A stretch of DNA of 64,000 bases, taken from LZORAL124-50-18 sp051208045. Its GTDB lineage: Bacteria > Pseudomonadota > Gammaproteobacteria > Pseudomonadales > Oleiphilaceae. The notes under the pieces are model-generated. The model was not told the DNA's origin and did no database searches. It saw only the letters and a list, made by a program, of their open reading frames with translations. Made by a program: the position numbers and the translations under genes. Positions within the stretch are counted from its first letter, which is position 1. Each line of letters begins with the position of its first letter. Positions 9,288 through 17,530 of the stretch are shown in pieces. The stretch covers positions 62,001-126,000 of the forward strand of contig JBPJFY010000009.1 in NCBI GenBank assembly GCA_051208045.1, read 5' to 3'.

Positions 9288-10646
9288 TCACGATTGGAGG
9301 TGTCTCGTAATCCCGCGGAGATCTGTGGTGATAGGCCAGTCTGCCGCATCCACCGAGTCAAGCGGCCCAACGGAGCTTCCCTGCCATCTTTCTCGGTAGC
9401 GGCCATCGGGGTCGTACAATTCGGTTTGCTTTTCCAGGTTGAAATGCCGCCCACCTCGTGGGTCGACGCCAACCCCTGCAATGTACTGCCAGTTTCCCCA
9501 ATTCACCGCAACATCATAATCAATCAGCAGGTGTTCAAACCAGGCGGCCCCGTAGCGCCAATCGACACTCAGTTCATTGACCAGACAACTTGCCGCAATC
9601 TGCCTGCCCCGGTTGCTTAAGTATCCCGTGTGCCGAAGCTCATTCATGCAGGCGTTGACCAACGGGTAGGGGGTGAGGCCCAGCCGCCACTTGTTGAAAC
9701 GTTCTGCATAAAAACTGGTGAGCGGTGGTTGACCGGTTATGCCTGCAAAGCGAAACAGTGTGCTCCCGATCTTGTGATGGAGCCACTGGAAGTACTCGCG
9801 CCACAGCAGTTCCACATAGAGCCACTCTGTAGACTCGTTGCGGCCGGATGCAGATTCATACTCGATGATGGCGGCCCGCACCTGTCGCGGTGATAGGCAA
9901 CCCTGATTGAGCCATGGGGACAGCTTGGTGCTGTGAAACCATCCATTTAAATGATTACGCTCCGCCTTGTAGTGGGCTGGATGAGCCGAGCGGAAATAGC
10001 GGGCAAGTTGTATCTGGCCGGGAATTTCGCCGCCCTCGAAGACGGTACGTTCGTTGTCAGGCGTCGGGGTGGGTATCCAGGAAGGGAGTGTCAGACATGG
10101 CGCTGGTGGCTTTTTGGGCATGCCGGGAAGAACGTGCACGGAAGGCTTTGGATCGACTACAGGTAGGTGTTCGACCTGACGCCGAAAACGTGAGTAGGTT
10201 CCAGGCAGATCGGAGACGGGGAATGGCAGCATCCCGGCATTGAAGAGGGTGTAGTGGTCGACGAGGTGGATGTTCACTGACGGATGAAGCCGACCAAATG
10301 TTTCAATGATGGTTTTTTCGTCGGTGCCTGGTAGGTGGGCCGTAATCAGTTGGTTGATGTCATAGCGCGCGCACAACGTTTGGAGCTCACTGAGGGTGTT
10401 GCCATAACGCACGTGAAGTTGTTGACCCATTGCCAGCAATTGCTGATTAAACCGACTGAGGCACTGCTGTATAAAGTTCCAGCGATGCGAACCCATTTGA
10501 CGAAACTGCCATCTACGTGCCTGAAAGGCGTTAGGATCGACGATGTAAACGCACAGGAGCTCGTGACTGTCGCGGGCGAGTGTCAGTGCATCGTTATCCT
10601 GAAGTCGCAAATCCTGTGTAATCCAGTACAGCGTGCGAGTAGTCAT
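9288..10646 (-). CDS. DASH-type cryptochrome / photolyase
   Basis: 452 residues from ATG at 10646. The longer frame upstream (to 10781) adds residues unlike the family, so the start at MTTRTLYWITQDLRLQDNDAL is chosen. An alpha/beta photolyase domain is followed by the helical FAD domain. DASH-type signatures include 'FPVSDLPGTYSRFRRQVE' in the linker, 'NQGCLSPRQVRAAI', 'LLWREYFQWLHHK', and the C-terminal 'NWGNWQYIAGVGVDPRGGRHFN'. DASH proteins bind FAD and MTHF and repair cyclobutane pyrimidine dimers mainly in single-stranded DNA. It is the first gene of a probable two-gene operon with the FeS photolyase. It is divergent from the metallophosphoesterase, with 103 bp between them. Confidence 0.93.
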   Translation of the reverse strand: MTTRTLYWITQDLRLQDNDALTLARDSHELLCVYIVDPNAFQARRWQFRQMGSHRWNFIQQCLSRFNQQLLAMGQQLHVRYGNTLSELQTLCARYDINQLITAHLPGTDEKTIIETFGRLHPSVNIHLVDHYTLFNAGMLPFPVSDLPGTYSRFRRQVEHLPVVDPKPSVHVLPGMPKKPPAPCLTLPSWIPTPTPDNERTVFEGGEIPGQIQLARYFRSAHPAHYKAERNHLNGWFHSTKLSPWLNQGCLSPRQVRAAIIEYESASGRNESTEWLYVELLWREYFQWLHHKIGSTLFRFAGITGQPPLTSFYAERFNKWRLGLTPYPLVNACMNELRHTGYLSNRGRQIAASCLVNELSVDWRYGAAWFEHLLIDYDVAVNWGNWQYIAGVGVDPRGGRHFNLEKQTELYDPDGRYRERWQGSSVGPLDSVDAADWPITTDLRGITRHLQS

Positions 10647-10749
10647 GAAATCTTCCGTATTTTTCGGTGTGTAAGGTATACGTGTTTTCAGCCTGTTTCG
10701 ATCAGTGCCTTTTGCGCTAAGATGGGCATTCACAAACACGAGGAAGGCC

Positions 10750-11376
10750 ATGAGAATCGTTGCGATCAGCGATACACACAAACAGCACAGTCGCTTGCAG
10801 GTGCCGGACGGCGATGTACTGGTTCATGCCGGCGATTTCCTGGGTAAGGGTTTGCTGGATGAGTTGATGCGCTTTAACCACTGGTTGGGGCGCTTACCTC
10901 ATGCGCATAAAATCGTGATCGCAGGAAATCATGACTGGTGTTTCCAGCGCCAGCCGGAACGGAGTCGCGAAGTGCTGACGAATGCCATTTACCTTCAGGA
11001 TGAGGCGGTGACGTTGGATGGCGTTAAGTTCTACGGTGCGCCCTGGCAACCGGCCTTCCGGAACTGGGCGTTTAATATACCGCGAAATAGCCCGGAGATG
11101 CGTGCCGTTTGGGATCAAATTCCCCTCGATACCGATGTGCTCATTACCCATGGCCCTGCCTACGGTGTATTGGACTGGATTCCGGAGGAAAATGTGCGTG
11201 TGGGTTGCGAACTGTTGGCCGAGCGCGTGCAAGTGGTCAAGCCCCGCTATCACATCTTTGGCCACATTCATGAAAGCTACGGGCAAGAGGAAAATGTCGG
11301 CGTGACTTCCGTGAACGCCAGTTGCCTGGATCGGCAGTACCGGCTTGCCAATGCGCCCTGGGTGCTGGAAATCTGA
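10750..11376 (+). CDS. Calcineurin-like metallophosphoesterase (MPPED-like)
   Basis: 208 residues from ATG 10750, preceded by AGGAAGG at 10741-10747; a longer in-frame start at 10705 lacks a family-like N-terminus. All metal-binding motifs of the calcineurin-like superfamily are present: SDTH (Asp8, His10), HAGDF (Asp29), GNHDW, ITHGP and FGHIHESYG. The size and the order of motifs resemble the UPF0046/MPPED group of small cyclic-nucleotide or phosphodiester hydrolases. The physiological substrate cannot be told from sequence. It ends 92 bp before zwf. Confidence 0.85.
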   Translation: MRIVAISDTHKQHSRLQVPDGDVLVHAGDFLGKGLLDELMRFNHWLGRLPHAHKIVIAGNHDWCFQRQPERSREVLTNAIYLQDEAVTLDGVKFYGAPWQPAFRNWAFNIPRNSPEMRAVWDQIPLDTDVLITHGPAYGVLDWIPEENVRVGCELLAERVQVVKPRYHIFGHIHESYGQEENVGVTSVNASCLDRQYRLANAPWVLEI

Positions 11377-11468
11377 CGGTTCTTAATTTGCCGCACCTTT
11401 TCGCGTGACAAGTCCCGGTGCTCTGTGTCACTGTAGGCAGCATCTGTGGACCAGGGAGACACTACCGT

Positions 11469-12971
11469 ATGATCGTACAGGAACCGTGTAATCTTGTGAT
11501 ATTTGGCGGGTCGGGTGATTTGACGTTTAAAAAGCTCATACCGGCCCTCTTCGACTTGTTCTCCGCGCGGCAACTGCCGGAAGGCTTTTTCATTCTTGGT
11601 GTCGGTCGTACCGAGTATTCAGATGAGGCTTATCGCACAGCGCTGGCAGAAGCACTCCAGACGTCGATCAAGGCCGGTGAAGAAGAGCGTTTGTCCTCAT
11701 TTTTGAATCTCATACATTACCAAGCCATTGATACCAAGGCCGAAGTTGACTACGAGATACTGAAAGACCGGCTCCACAGGCTTTACGATGCCCACCAGTC
11801 ACCCCCGAATACGTTGTATTACCTGGCCACGCCCCCCAGTTTGTTCGATGTGATTCCACGCTGTCTGGCAGCGCAGGGCATGAACGATCAAGCCGATGGC
11901 TGGAAGCGGCTGATCGTAGAAAAGCCCATTGGCTATGACCTCGCCAGCGCGATCGCTCTGGATGCAGAGTTACATCGCTACTTTTCCGAGACGCAAATCT
12001 ACCGTATCGACCATTATCTCGGTAAAGAAACGGTGCAGAATCTGCTGGTGTTCAGGTTTGCAAATGGCATGTTTGAACCCCTGTGGAGCCGAAATTTTAT
12101 CGAGTATGTGGAAATCACCGGCGCTGAGTTTATTGGCGTGGAAGATCGGGGCGGCTATTACGATCATGCAGGCGCATTGCGCGACATGTTCCAGAACCAT
12201 TTGCTGCAGGTGCTCGCGATGGTGGCCATGGAGCCTCCGGCCGCCATCAATGCAGATTCCACCCGGAATGAAGTGGTGAAAGTGCTGCAGTGCCTCAAGC
12301 CCATTGCGGCAGAGGATTTGCGGGAGAACCTCGTACTCGGGCAGTACACGGCTTCTGAAGTCCGGGGAAAAGCTTTGTCGGGGTATCGGGAAGAAAACGG
12401 TGTGGCTCCGGACTCCCGCACGGAAACCTTTTTCGCGCTCAAGCTTTTCATCAATAACTGGCGGTGGAATGGAGTGCCGTTTTATATGCGCACGGGAAAG
12501 CGGCTGCCCACCCGGGTGACTGAAGTCGTGATTCACTTCAACAAAACGCCGCACCCGGTATTTGGCCCGAGTGCGCCAGCCAACAAACTGATCATTCGCA
12601 TTCAGCCCGACGAAGGCATCGTAATGAACTTTGGTTTGAAGCGACCCGGTGCGGGCTTTGTGGCCAAAGAAGTGTCGATGGATTTCCGCTATCAGGACCT
12701 GGGGGAAACGAAATTGCTCACGGCGTATGAGCGCTTGTTACTCGATGCCCTCAATGGTGACGCCACCCTGTTTGCGCGCAGCGATGCCGTGCAGGCCTGC
12801 TGGAAATTTGTTGAACCTATCCTGGCCTGGCAACGCGAAGCTCATGCACTGTATGGCTATGCCTGTGGCACCTGGGGGCCGAAAGAAGCTGCAGAAATGA
12901 TTGAGCGGGATCATCGAAGCTGGCGCTCGCCCTGTCGGAATTTAACGAATACGGATTACTGCGAACTATAA
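11469..12971 (+). CDS. zwf: Glucose-6-phosphate 1-dehydrogenase
   Basis: 500 residues from ATG 11469 (MIVQEPCNLVIFGGSGDL); the in-frame TTG or GTG-type starts farther up give a non-homologous leader. The NADP-binding GGSGDLTFKKL motif is at residues 11-21, and the active-site motif RIDHYLGKE contains the catalytic His and the substrate-binding Lys. 'FYMRTGKRLP' near residue 340 is also typical. It oxidises glucose 6-phosphate to 6-phosphogluconolactone in the oxidative pentose phosphate and Entner-Doudoroff routes. It is followed after 19 bp by gnd. No 6-phosphogluconolactonase gene is between them. Confidence 0.97.
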   Translation: MIVQEPCNLVIFGGSGDLTFKKLIPALFDLFSARQLPEGFFILGVGRTEYSDEAYRTALAEALQTSIKAGEEERLSSFLNLIHYQAIDTKAEVDYEILKDRLHRLYDAHQSPPNTLYYLATPPSLFDVIPRCLAAQGMNDQADGWKRLIVEKPIGYDLASAIALDAELHRYFSETQIYRIDHYLGKETVQNLLVFRFANGMFEPLWSRNFIEYVEITGAEFIGVEDRGGYYDHAGALRDMFQNHLLQVLAMVAMEPPAAINADSTRNEVVKVLQCLKPIAAEDLRENLVLGQYTASEVRGKALSGYREENGVAPDSRTETFFALKLFINNWRWNGVPFYMRTGKRLPTRVTEVVIHFNKTPHPVFGPSAPANKLIIRIQPDEGIVMNFGLKRPGAGFVAKEVSMDFRYQDLGETKLLTAYERLLLDALNGDATLFARSDAVQACWKFVEPILAWQREAHALYGYACGTWGPKEAAEMIERDHRSWRSPCRNLTNTDYCEL

Positions 12972-12990
12972 CCAGAGAGAGGATATCAAC

Positions 12991-14451
12991 ATGAAAGCGG
13001 ATATCGGTGTGATTGGTCTGGCGGTCATGGGGCAGAACTTGATTCTGAACATGAGCGATCACGGCTATCGCGTGTTAGCGCACAATCGTTCCACGGAAAA
13101 AATTGATGCCTTTCTGGGCGGGCCTGCCGCGGGCAAGTCCATTGAAGGGGCGTATTCCCTGGACGCGCTGGTGGCGGGCTTGACGAAGCCGCGTAAGATC
13201 ATGCTCATGGTCAAGGCCGGCGAAGTAGTGGATCAGTTTATTGATCAGCTGCTGCCGCTGTTGGAAGCTGGTGACATTCTGATAGATGGGGGCAACTCGA
13301 ATTTCCCGGATACGTCCCGGCGCGTGGCACGGTTGCGTGAGTCCGGTATTCATTTCGTCGGGACCGGGGTATCCGGCGGGGAAGAAGGCGCGCGATTCGG
13401 CCCATCGTTAATGCCGGGCGGCAGCCCGGAAGCCTGGCCCGTGATTCAGCCGATTTTCCAGGCCATCGCAGCCAAAACCAACACGGGTGAACCATGTTGT
13501 GACTGGGTGGGCGAGGGCGGTGCCGGGCACTTTGTGAAGATGGTGCATAACGGCATTGAATATGGCGATATGCAATTAATCTGCGAAGCTTACCACTTTA
13601 TGAAAGATGGTCTGGGCATGCGTTACCCGGAAATGCAAGCCACCTTTGCCGAATGGAACCGCACGGAATTGGAAAGCTATCTGATTGAAATTACGGCAGA
13701 TATCCTGAGCAAGCAGGATGACTTTCCCGGCCAGGAAGGCACTCCCCTTCTGGAAAATATTCTGGACAAAGCGGGCCAAAAAGGGACCGGAAAATGGACC
13801 GGTATCAACGCATTGACGCTGGGGGTGCCGCTCACACTCATCACTGAGTCGGTCTTTGCGCGCTGTTTGTCTGCGTTGAAAGATCAACGCGTTCGGGCGG
13901 AAGCACTGTTCGAAAAATCCATCGCACCGGTCACCGGTGAGCGCGAGCCCTGGCTTCAGGCACTCCGCCAGGCGCTGCTGGCGGCGAAGATCATCTCTTA
14001 CACGCAAGGCTTTATGCTGATGCGGCAGGCATCGGAGGAATATCAATGGCGGCTCGACTACGGCAATGTGGCCGCAATGTGGCGCGGTGGCTGTATTATT
14101 CGCAGTGTGTTCCTCAACAATATTCAGAGTGCCTATCGCAATGAGCCTGAACTGGATTTTCTCGGCGCAGACCCGTACTTCCGCGCTATCCTTCAGGATT
14201 GCCTGAGTGCGTGGCGAAAAGTGGCGGCAAAATCTCTGGAAATCGGGCTGCCGATGCCCTGTATTACGTCGGCACTGACTTTTTTGGATGGATATACCAG
14301 CGCAACCTTACCCGCCAACCTGATTCAGGCACAGCGCGATTACTTTGGAGCGCACACCTATGCCCGGGTGGACCGACCCGAAAGCGACGTTTTTCACACC
14401 AACTGGACGGGATCGGGTGGCGACGTGGCCTCCAGCAATTACAAAGTTTAG
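12991..14451 (+). CDS. gnd: 6-phosphogluconate dehydrogenase, decarboxylating
   Basis: 486 residues, the usual length for the NADP-dependent dimeric enzyme. The N-terminal Rossmann motif GLAVMGQNL is followed by 'DGGNSNFPDT', the family signature 'GTGVSGGEEGARFGPSLMPGG' (about 124-144), and 'KMVHNGIEYGDMQL' with the catalytic Lys. The helical C-terminal domain and the tail 'RVDRPESDVFHTNWTG' are intact. AGAGAGG lies upstream of the ATG. It forms an operon with zwf and produces ribulose 5-phosphate and NADPH. Confidence 0.97.
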   Translation: MKADIGVIGLAVMGQNLILNMSDHGYRVLAHNRSTEKIDAFLGGPAAGKSIEGAYSLDALVAGLTKPRKIMLMVKAGEVVDQFIDQLLPLLEAGDILIDGGNSNFPDTSRRVARLRESGIHFVGTGVSGGEEGARFGPSLMPGGSPEAWPVIQPIFQAIAAKTNTGEPCCDWVGEGGAGHFVKMVHNGIEYGDMQLICEAYHFMKDGLGMRYPEMQATFAEWNRTELESYLIEITADILSKQDDFPGQEGTPLLENILDKAGQKGTGKWTGINALTLGVPLTLITESVFARCLSALKDQRVRAEALFEKSIAPVTGEREPWLQALRQALLAAKIISYTQGFMLMRQASEEYQWRLDYGNVAAMWRGGCIIRSVFLNNIQSAYRNEPELDFLGADPYFRAILQDCLSAWRKVAAKSLEIGLPMPCITSALTFLDGYTSATLPANLIQAQRDYFGAHTYARVDRPESDVFHTNWTGSGGDVASSNYKV

Positions 14452-14552
14452 CCTTCGCATTTCGGTTTCCGAACCTCCGACTATACTGCAGAGAGAGACC
14501 CTGACTTAGTTGGGGTCATCCGTGCAAAACACTTTACCGGAGGGTGCCCGCC

Positions 14553-15332
14553 ATGCTCAAAAAATGTGGTTCGTTTTTGCTGTTGTTGTTTTCCAGTTTG
14601 TCTGCTTACGCCGATGATCCCATCGTGCTGGCTTCAGACCCGTATCCGCCGTACATTATGGACACGGCTGATGGCAATGGATTTGTGACGGATATTGCGA
14701 TCAAAGCGCTGGCAGCCAAAGGCCTGAAAGCGGTGTATAAAAATGTGCCGTTCAAGCGGGCGATTAAAGGCGTTGAGGCCGGTGAGTATGATGGTGTGTT
14801 AGCCATCAGCAAAGATGCTCGGGAGAACTTTATCTACCCGTCAGAAACACTGGGGGCGTTCCGCAACTCCTTCTTTACGAGAAAAGACGACAACTGGCAA
14901 TGGAAAGGATCGACCAAGGATCTGGAGGATCGAACTCTTGGGTTTATAACCGGCTATGAGTTTGGCAGTGAGACCGGTTTTATGGACTACATCAAAGCGA
15001 ATGAAGGCAAGTCCAAACGGTTGCAAATCGTTTCCGGCAGCGATGCGCTGGAAAAGAACATGAAGAAGCTGGAGTCCAGCCGGATTGATGTGTTTATCGA
15101 TGATGAGCTGGTGGTGTGGTACACCGCCAATAAAGTTGGTCTGACGGATGCGATTCGTAGTGCCGGGTCCTTCCAGCAGGATAAGCCGGAATACGTTTCC
15201 ATCGGATTCAAAAAGGGGGACGCCAAGGCAGAAGCCTACGTGAAAGCGCTGGACGAAGGCATTCAAATCCTGCGGGAGAGCGGTGAGCTACAGAAGATTC
15301 TGGAGAAGTACGGGTTAAAGTCATTGGAGTGA
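14553..15332 (+). CDS. Periplasmic amino-acid-type substrate-binding protein (SBP family 3)
   Basis: 259 residues from ATG 14553 with GGAGGG 8 nt upstream. A signal peptide (MLKKCGSFLLLLFSSLSAYA) is followed by the family-3 start 'IVLASDPYPPYIMDTADGNG', 'VTDIAIKALAAKG', 'YDGVLAISKDARENFIYP', and the C-terminal 'GIQILRESGELQKILEKYGL'. No ABC permease or ATPase is adjacent, so it may serve a distant transporter or a sensor. A TATACT -10-like box is at 14482-14487. Confidence 0.85.
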   Translation: MLKKCGSFLLLLFSSLSAYADDPIVLASDPYPPYIMDTADGNGFVTDIAIKALAAKGLKAVYKNVPFKRAIKGVEAGEYDGVLAISKDARENFIYPSETLGAFRNSFFTRKDDNWQWKGSTKDLEDRTLGFITGYEFGSETGFMDYIKANEGKSKRLQIVSGSDALEKNMKKLESSRIDVFIDDELVVWYTANKVGLTDAIRSAGSFQQDKPEYVSIGFKKGDAKAEAYVKALDEGIQILRESGELQKILEKYGLKSLE

Positions 15333-15428
15333 TAAGGTTCAGTGCCTGCCGGATTGCGTGGGGACATCACCAGCCTGAGCCCGCGTTGGCACTGGCTGGT
15401 TTTCATCAAAGGAGAGGGAGAGAAAGGC

Positions 15429-15668
15429 ATGTCTCTGGACAAACTCGTAGAGGATGCGCCGTTTGATTACCGGGAAACAAAAAGCGGACTGGTGCAGGTG
15501 AGTTACCGGGGAAAAGTCGTCACGACGCTGACGGGCAAGGCGGCGGCAAAATTGTTGACCCGCCTCGCTACGGCTGGTGAACGCGAGGCTCAGCTGGCCA
15601 TGGCGAAAGTAACGGGGCACTTCAAGCAGGGCAACGAACGCGCGGGTAAAATGGTCAATGCCAATTGA
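15429..15668 (+). CDS. Small conserved-looking protein, function unknown
   Basis: 79 residues from ATG 15429, with a purine-rich ribosome site (GGAGAGGGAGAGAAAGG) just upstream; the same frame is open from 15342 but that part looks non-coding. The protein is soluble and basic toward its end, with a repetitive Ala/Lys helix (GKAAAKLLTRLATAGEREAQLAMAK, of which the middle is amphipathic). I do not recognise a family. It sits 20 bp before the acyltransferase-like gene, so the two may be co-transcribed. Confidence 0.6.
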   Translation: MSLDKLVEDAPFDYRETKSGLVQVSYRGKVVTTLTGKAAAKLLTRLATAGEREAQLAMAKVTGHFKQGNERAGKMVNAN

Positions 15669-15688
15669 CTACATCAGGGATATAAGCT

Positions 15689-16828
15689 TTGTCTGTTTTC
15701 ACGCATCGCTGGTTTACGCGGATAGCTGATATTGAACCGGCGATATGGGATTCTTTTTTCGGGTCCCACCCGTTTACCTCTCATGCGTTTTTAAGTGCGC
15801 TCGAACAAAGCGGCTGTGTCAGTGAAGACTCAGGCTGGCAAGCCTGTCACCTGGCGATCTATGAACAGAACAGGCTTGTTGCGATAGCCCCGGGTTATAT
15901 CAAAGGCCACTCCTATGGTGAATACGTTTTCGACTGGGCCTGGGCAGATGCCTATGCACAGCATGGGCTTGACTACTATCCGAAATGGCTGTGTGCTTCG
16001 CCGTTCAGTCCGATCGAAGGCGCGCGTGTTGCCATCCATCATCCGCACCCTGAGCAGATCTATGCTTATCTGACTCAGCTCCTCACTACGGAGTGTGCGG
16101 TGCAGGGTTGGTCTGGCTGGCATATCAATTTTTGCCCTCAGGCACAGGCGCAAGCCCTGTTGCAGAGCCCCTGTCTTCCCCGGTTGGGCGTGCAATTCCA
16201 GTGGTTCAATCGTGATTATTTGGATTTTGACGCCTTTCTGGCGGGCCTGAAATCCAGTAAGCGCAAAGTGATCAAAAAAGAACGCCTGAAAGTTCAGCAG
16301 GCAGGGTTTTCCATCGAGTGGCTTCAGGGTAAGCAGCTCAACCCGGCCCTGCTGTCGGAGTTTTCTGGTTTCTACCGACAGACCTATCTCAAGCGTTCCG
16401 GCCATACCGGCTATTTGAACGAAAACTTCTTTCAATTGCTGGGCGAGTGTATGCCAGACAAGGTTGTACTCATGTGTGCGAAAAAACAGGAGCGATTGAT
16501 CGCTGCGACATTGAGCTTTGTTGATGAAGGTACGCTGTACGGTCGTTACTGGGGAGCGCTTGAAGAAGTGGATTGTTTGCACTTTGAGTTGTGTTACTAC
16601 CAGGGCATCGAGTATTGCATTCAACACCACTTGAAATGCTTTCATTCAGGGGCGCAAGGCGAACATAAGATTGCGCGCGGATTTGAGCCGGTGATGACGC
16701 ATTCTGTGCACGATATTGTTCATCCAGATTTCAAACGGGCCATCGCAGACTACCTGACACAGGAGCGGCAGAATATGCAGCGGTATCATCTGCAATGTGA
16801 AAGCTTACTGCCGTTCAAAAAAGAGTAA
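15689..16828 (+). CDS. GNAT/FemAB-like acyltransferase (DUF482 family)
   Basis: 379 residues beginning at TTG 15689, with CAGGGA about 9 nt upstream. The sequence matches the DUF482 'peptidogalycan biosynthesis' family, a FemAB-like double GNAT fold: 'FTSHAFLSALEQSGCV', 'GYIKGHSYGEYVFDWAWADAYAQHG', 'YYPKWLCASPFSPIEGARV', and the C-terminal 'CFHSGAQGEHKIARGFEPV'. The exact acceptor is unknown for the family. Its last 24 bases overlap the end of the opposite-strand methyltransferase gene. Confidence 0.9.
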   Translation: MSVFTHRWFTRIADIEPAIWDSFFGSHPFTSHAFLSALEQSGCVSEDSGWQACHLAIYEQNRLVAIAPGYIKGHSYGEYVFDWAWADAYAQHGLDYYPKWLCASPFSPIEGARVAIHHPHPEQIYAYLTQLLTTECAVQGWSGWHINFCPQAQAQALLQSPCLPRLGVQFQWFNRDYLDFDAFLAGLKSSKRKVIKKERLKVQQAGFSIEWLQGKQLNPALLSEFSGFYRQTYLKRSGHTGYLNENFFQLLGECMPDKVVLMCAKKQERLIAATLSFVDEGTLYGRYWGALEEVDCLHFELCYYQGIEYCIQHHLKCFHSGAQGEHKIARGFEPVMTHSVHDIVHPDFKRAIADYLTQERQNMQRYHLQCESLLPFKKE

Positions 16829-17416
16829 TTGATTGTTTGCTGGCATGGCGTGGTCTTCAATCAGGTATACACCGGCTTGTTCGGCCAACGCAACGATCAG
16901 CTCAATATCGCGGATACCGCTCTCAGGGTCCTTTGCTTTCAAAAAGGCATCGAAGCGCTCATTGCTGTCACTGGTATAGTGCCCCTTGTATTTGAATGGC
17001 CCGTAAATACCAACCCGACCGGCTTCGGCCAAATGCGCTGAGACACCTTCAAAAAAACGTCGAACTAACGGTTCACTGACAATATGCATCGTATTCGCGG
17101 TAAAGATGGCACTGAACGTTTTGACCGGCCATGGCTGGCGCAGATCAAGTGTGATGGGCGGATGGAGATTGGCCCGTTGCGCGTCGTTGTGCCATTGCAG
17201 AATACCCGGATGATTCACCGCCAGGTCACTGGTGTGCCAGTGCAGGTGGTGCAAGTGTTCTGTGAAGTAGACACTGTGCTGCCCGGTTCCGGAACCAATT
17301 TCAAGCACGTCTGAAACACCAGCCAGGAAAGGTTTCAGCTTTTCCAGAATAGGGCGTTTGTTGTTTTCACAGGCTTGGGAAAAAGGTTTGTTCATTTCAG
17401 TCGGGCTCGTTTTCAC
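16805..17416 (-). CDS. DUF938 SAM-dependent methyltransferase
   Basis: 203 residues. The SAM motif I is 'VLEIGSGTGQHSVYF' (about 37-51). Typical DUF938 segments follow: 'WHTSDLAVNHPGILQW', 'FTANTMHIVSEPLVRRFFEG', 'GIYGPFKYKGHYTSDSNERFDAFLKAKDPESGIRD' (only parts quoted as family hallmarks), ending in 'NNQLLFFERQ'. The substrate is not established for this family. Its 3' end overlaps the convergent DUF482 gene. Confidence 0.9.
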   Translation of the reverse strand: MKTSPTEMNKPFSQACENNKRPILEKLKPFLAGVSDVLEIGSGTGQHSVYFTEHLHHLHWHTSDLAVNHPGILQWHNDAQRANLHPPITLDLRQPWPVKTFSAIFTANTMHIVSEPLVRRFFEGVSAHLAEAGRVGIYGPFKYKGHYTSDSNERFDAFLKAKDPESGIRDIELIVALAEQAGVYLIEDHAMPANNQLLFFERQ

Positions 17417-17530
17417 TTATTGGCAGAGAAGGACCGTTGTGGATACTGACCCACTTTACGAGAGATTGCCAGGCCAGCGTACGGTATCGATATTCGCATA
17501 GACGAACGCGGTGCCGGTGATACCCTCGGT

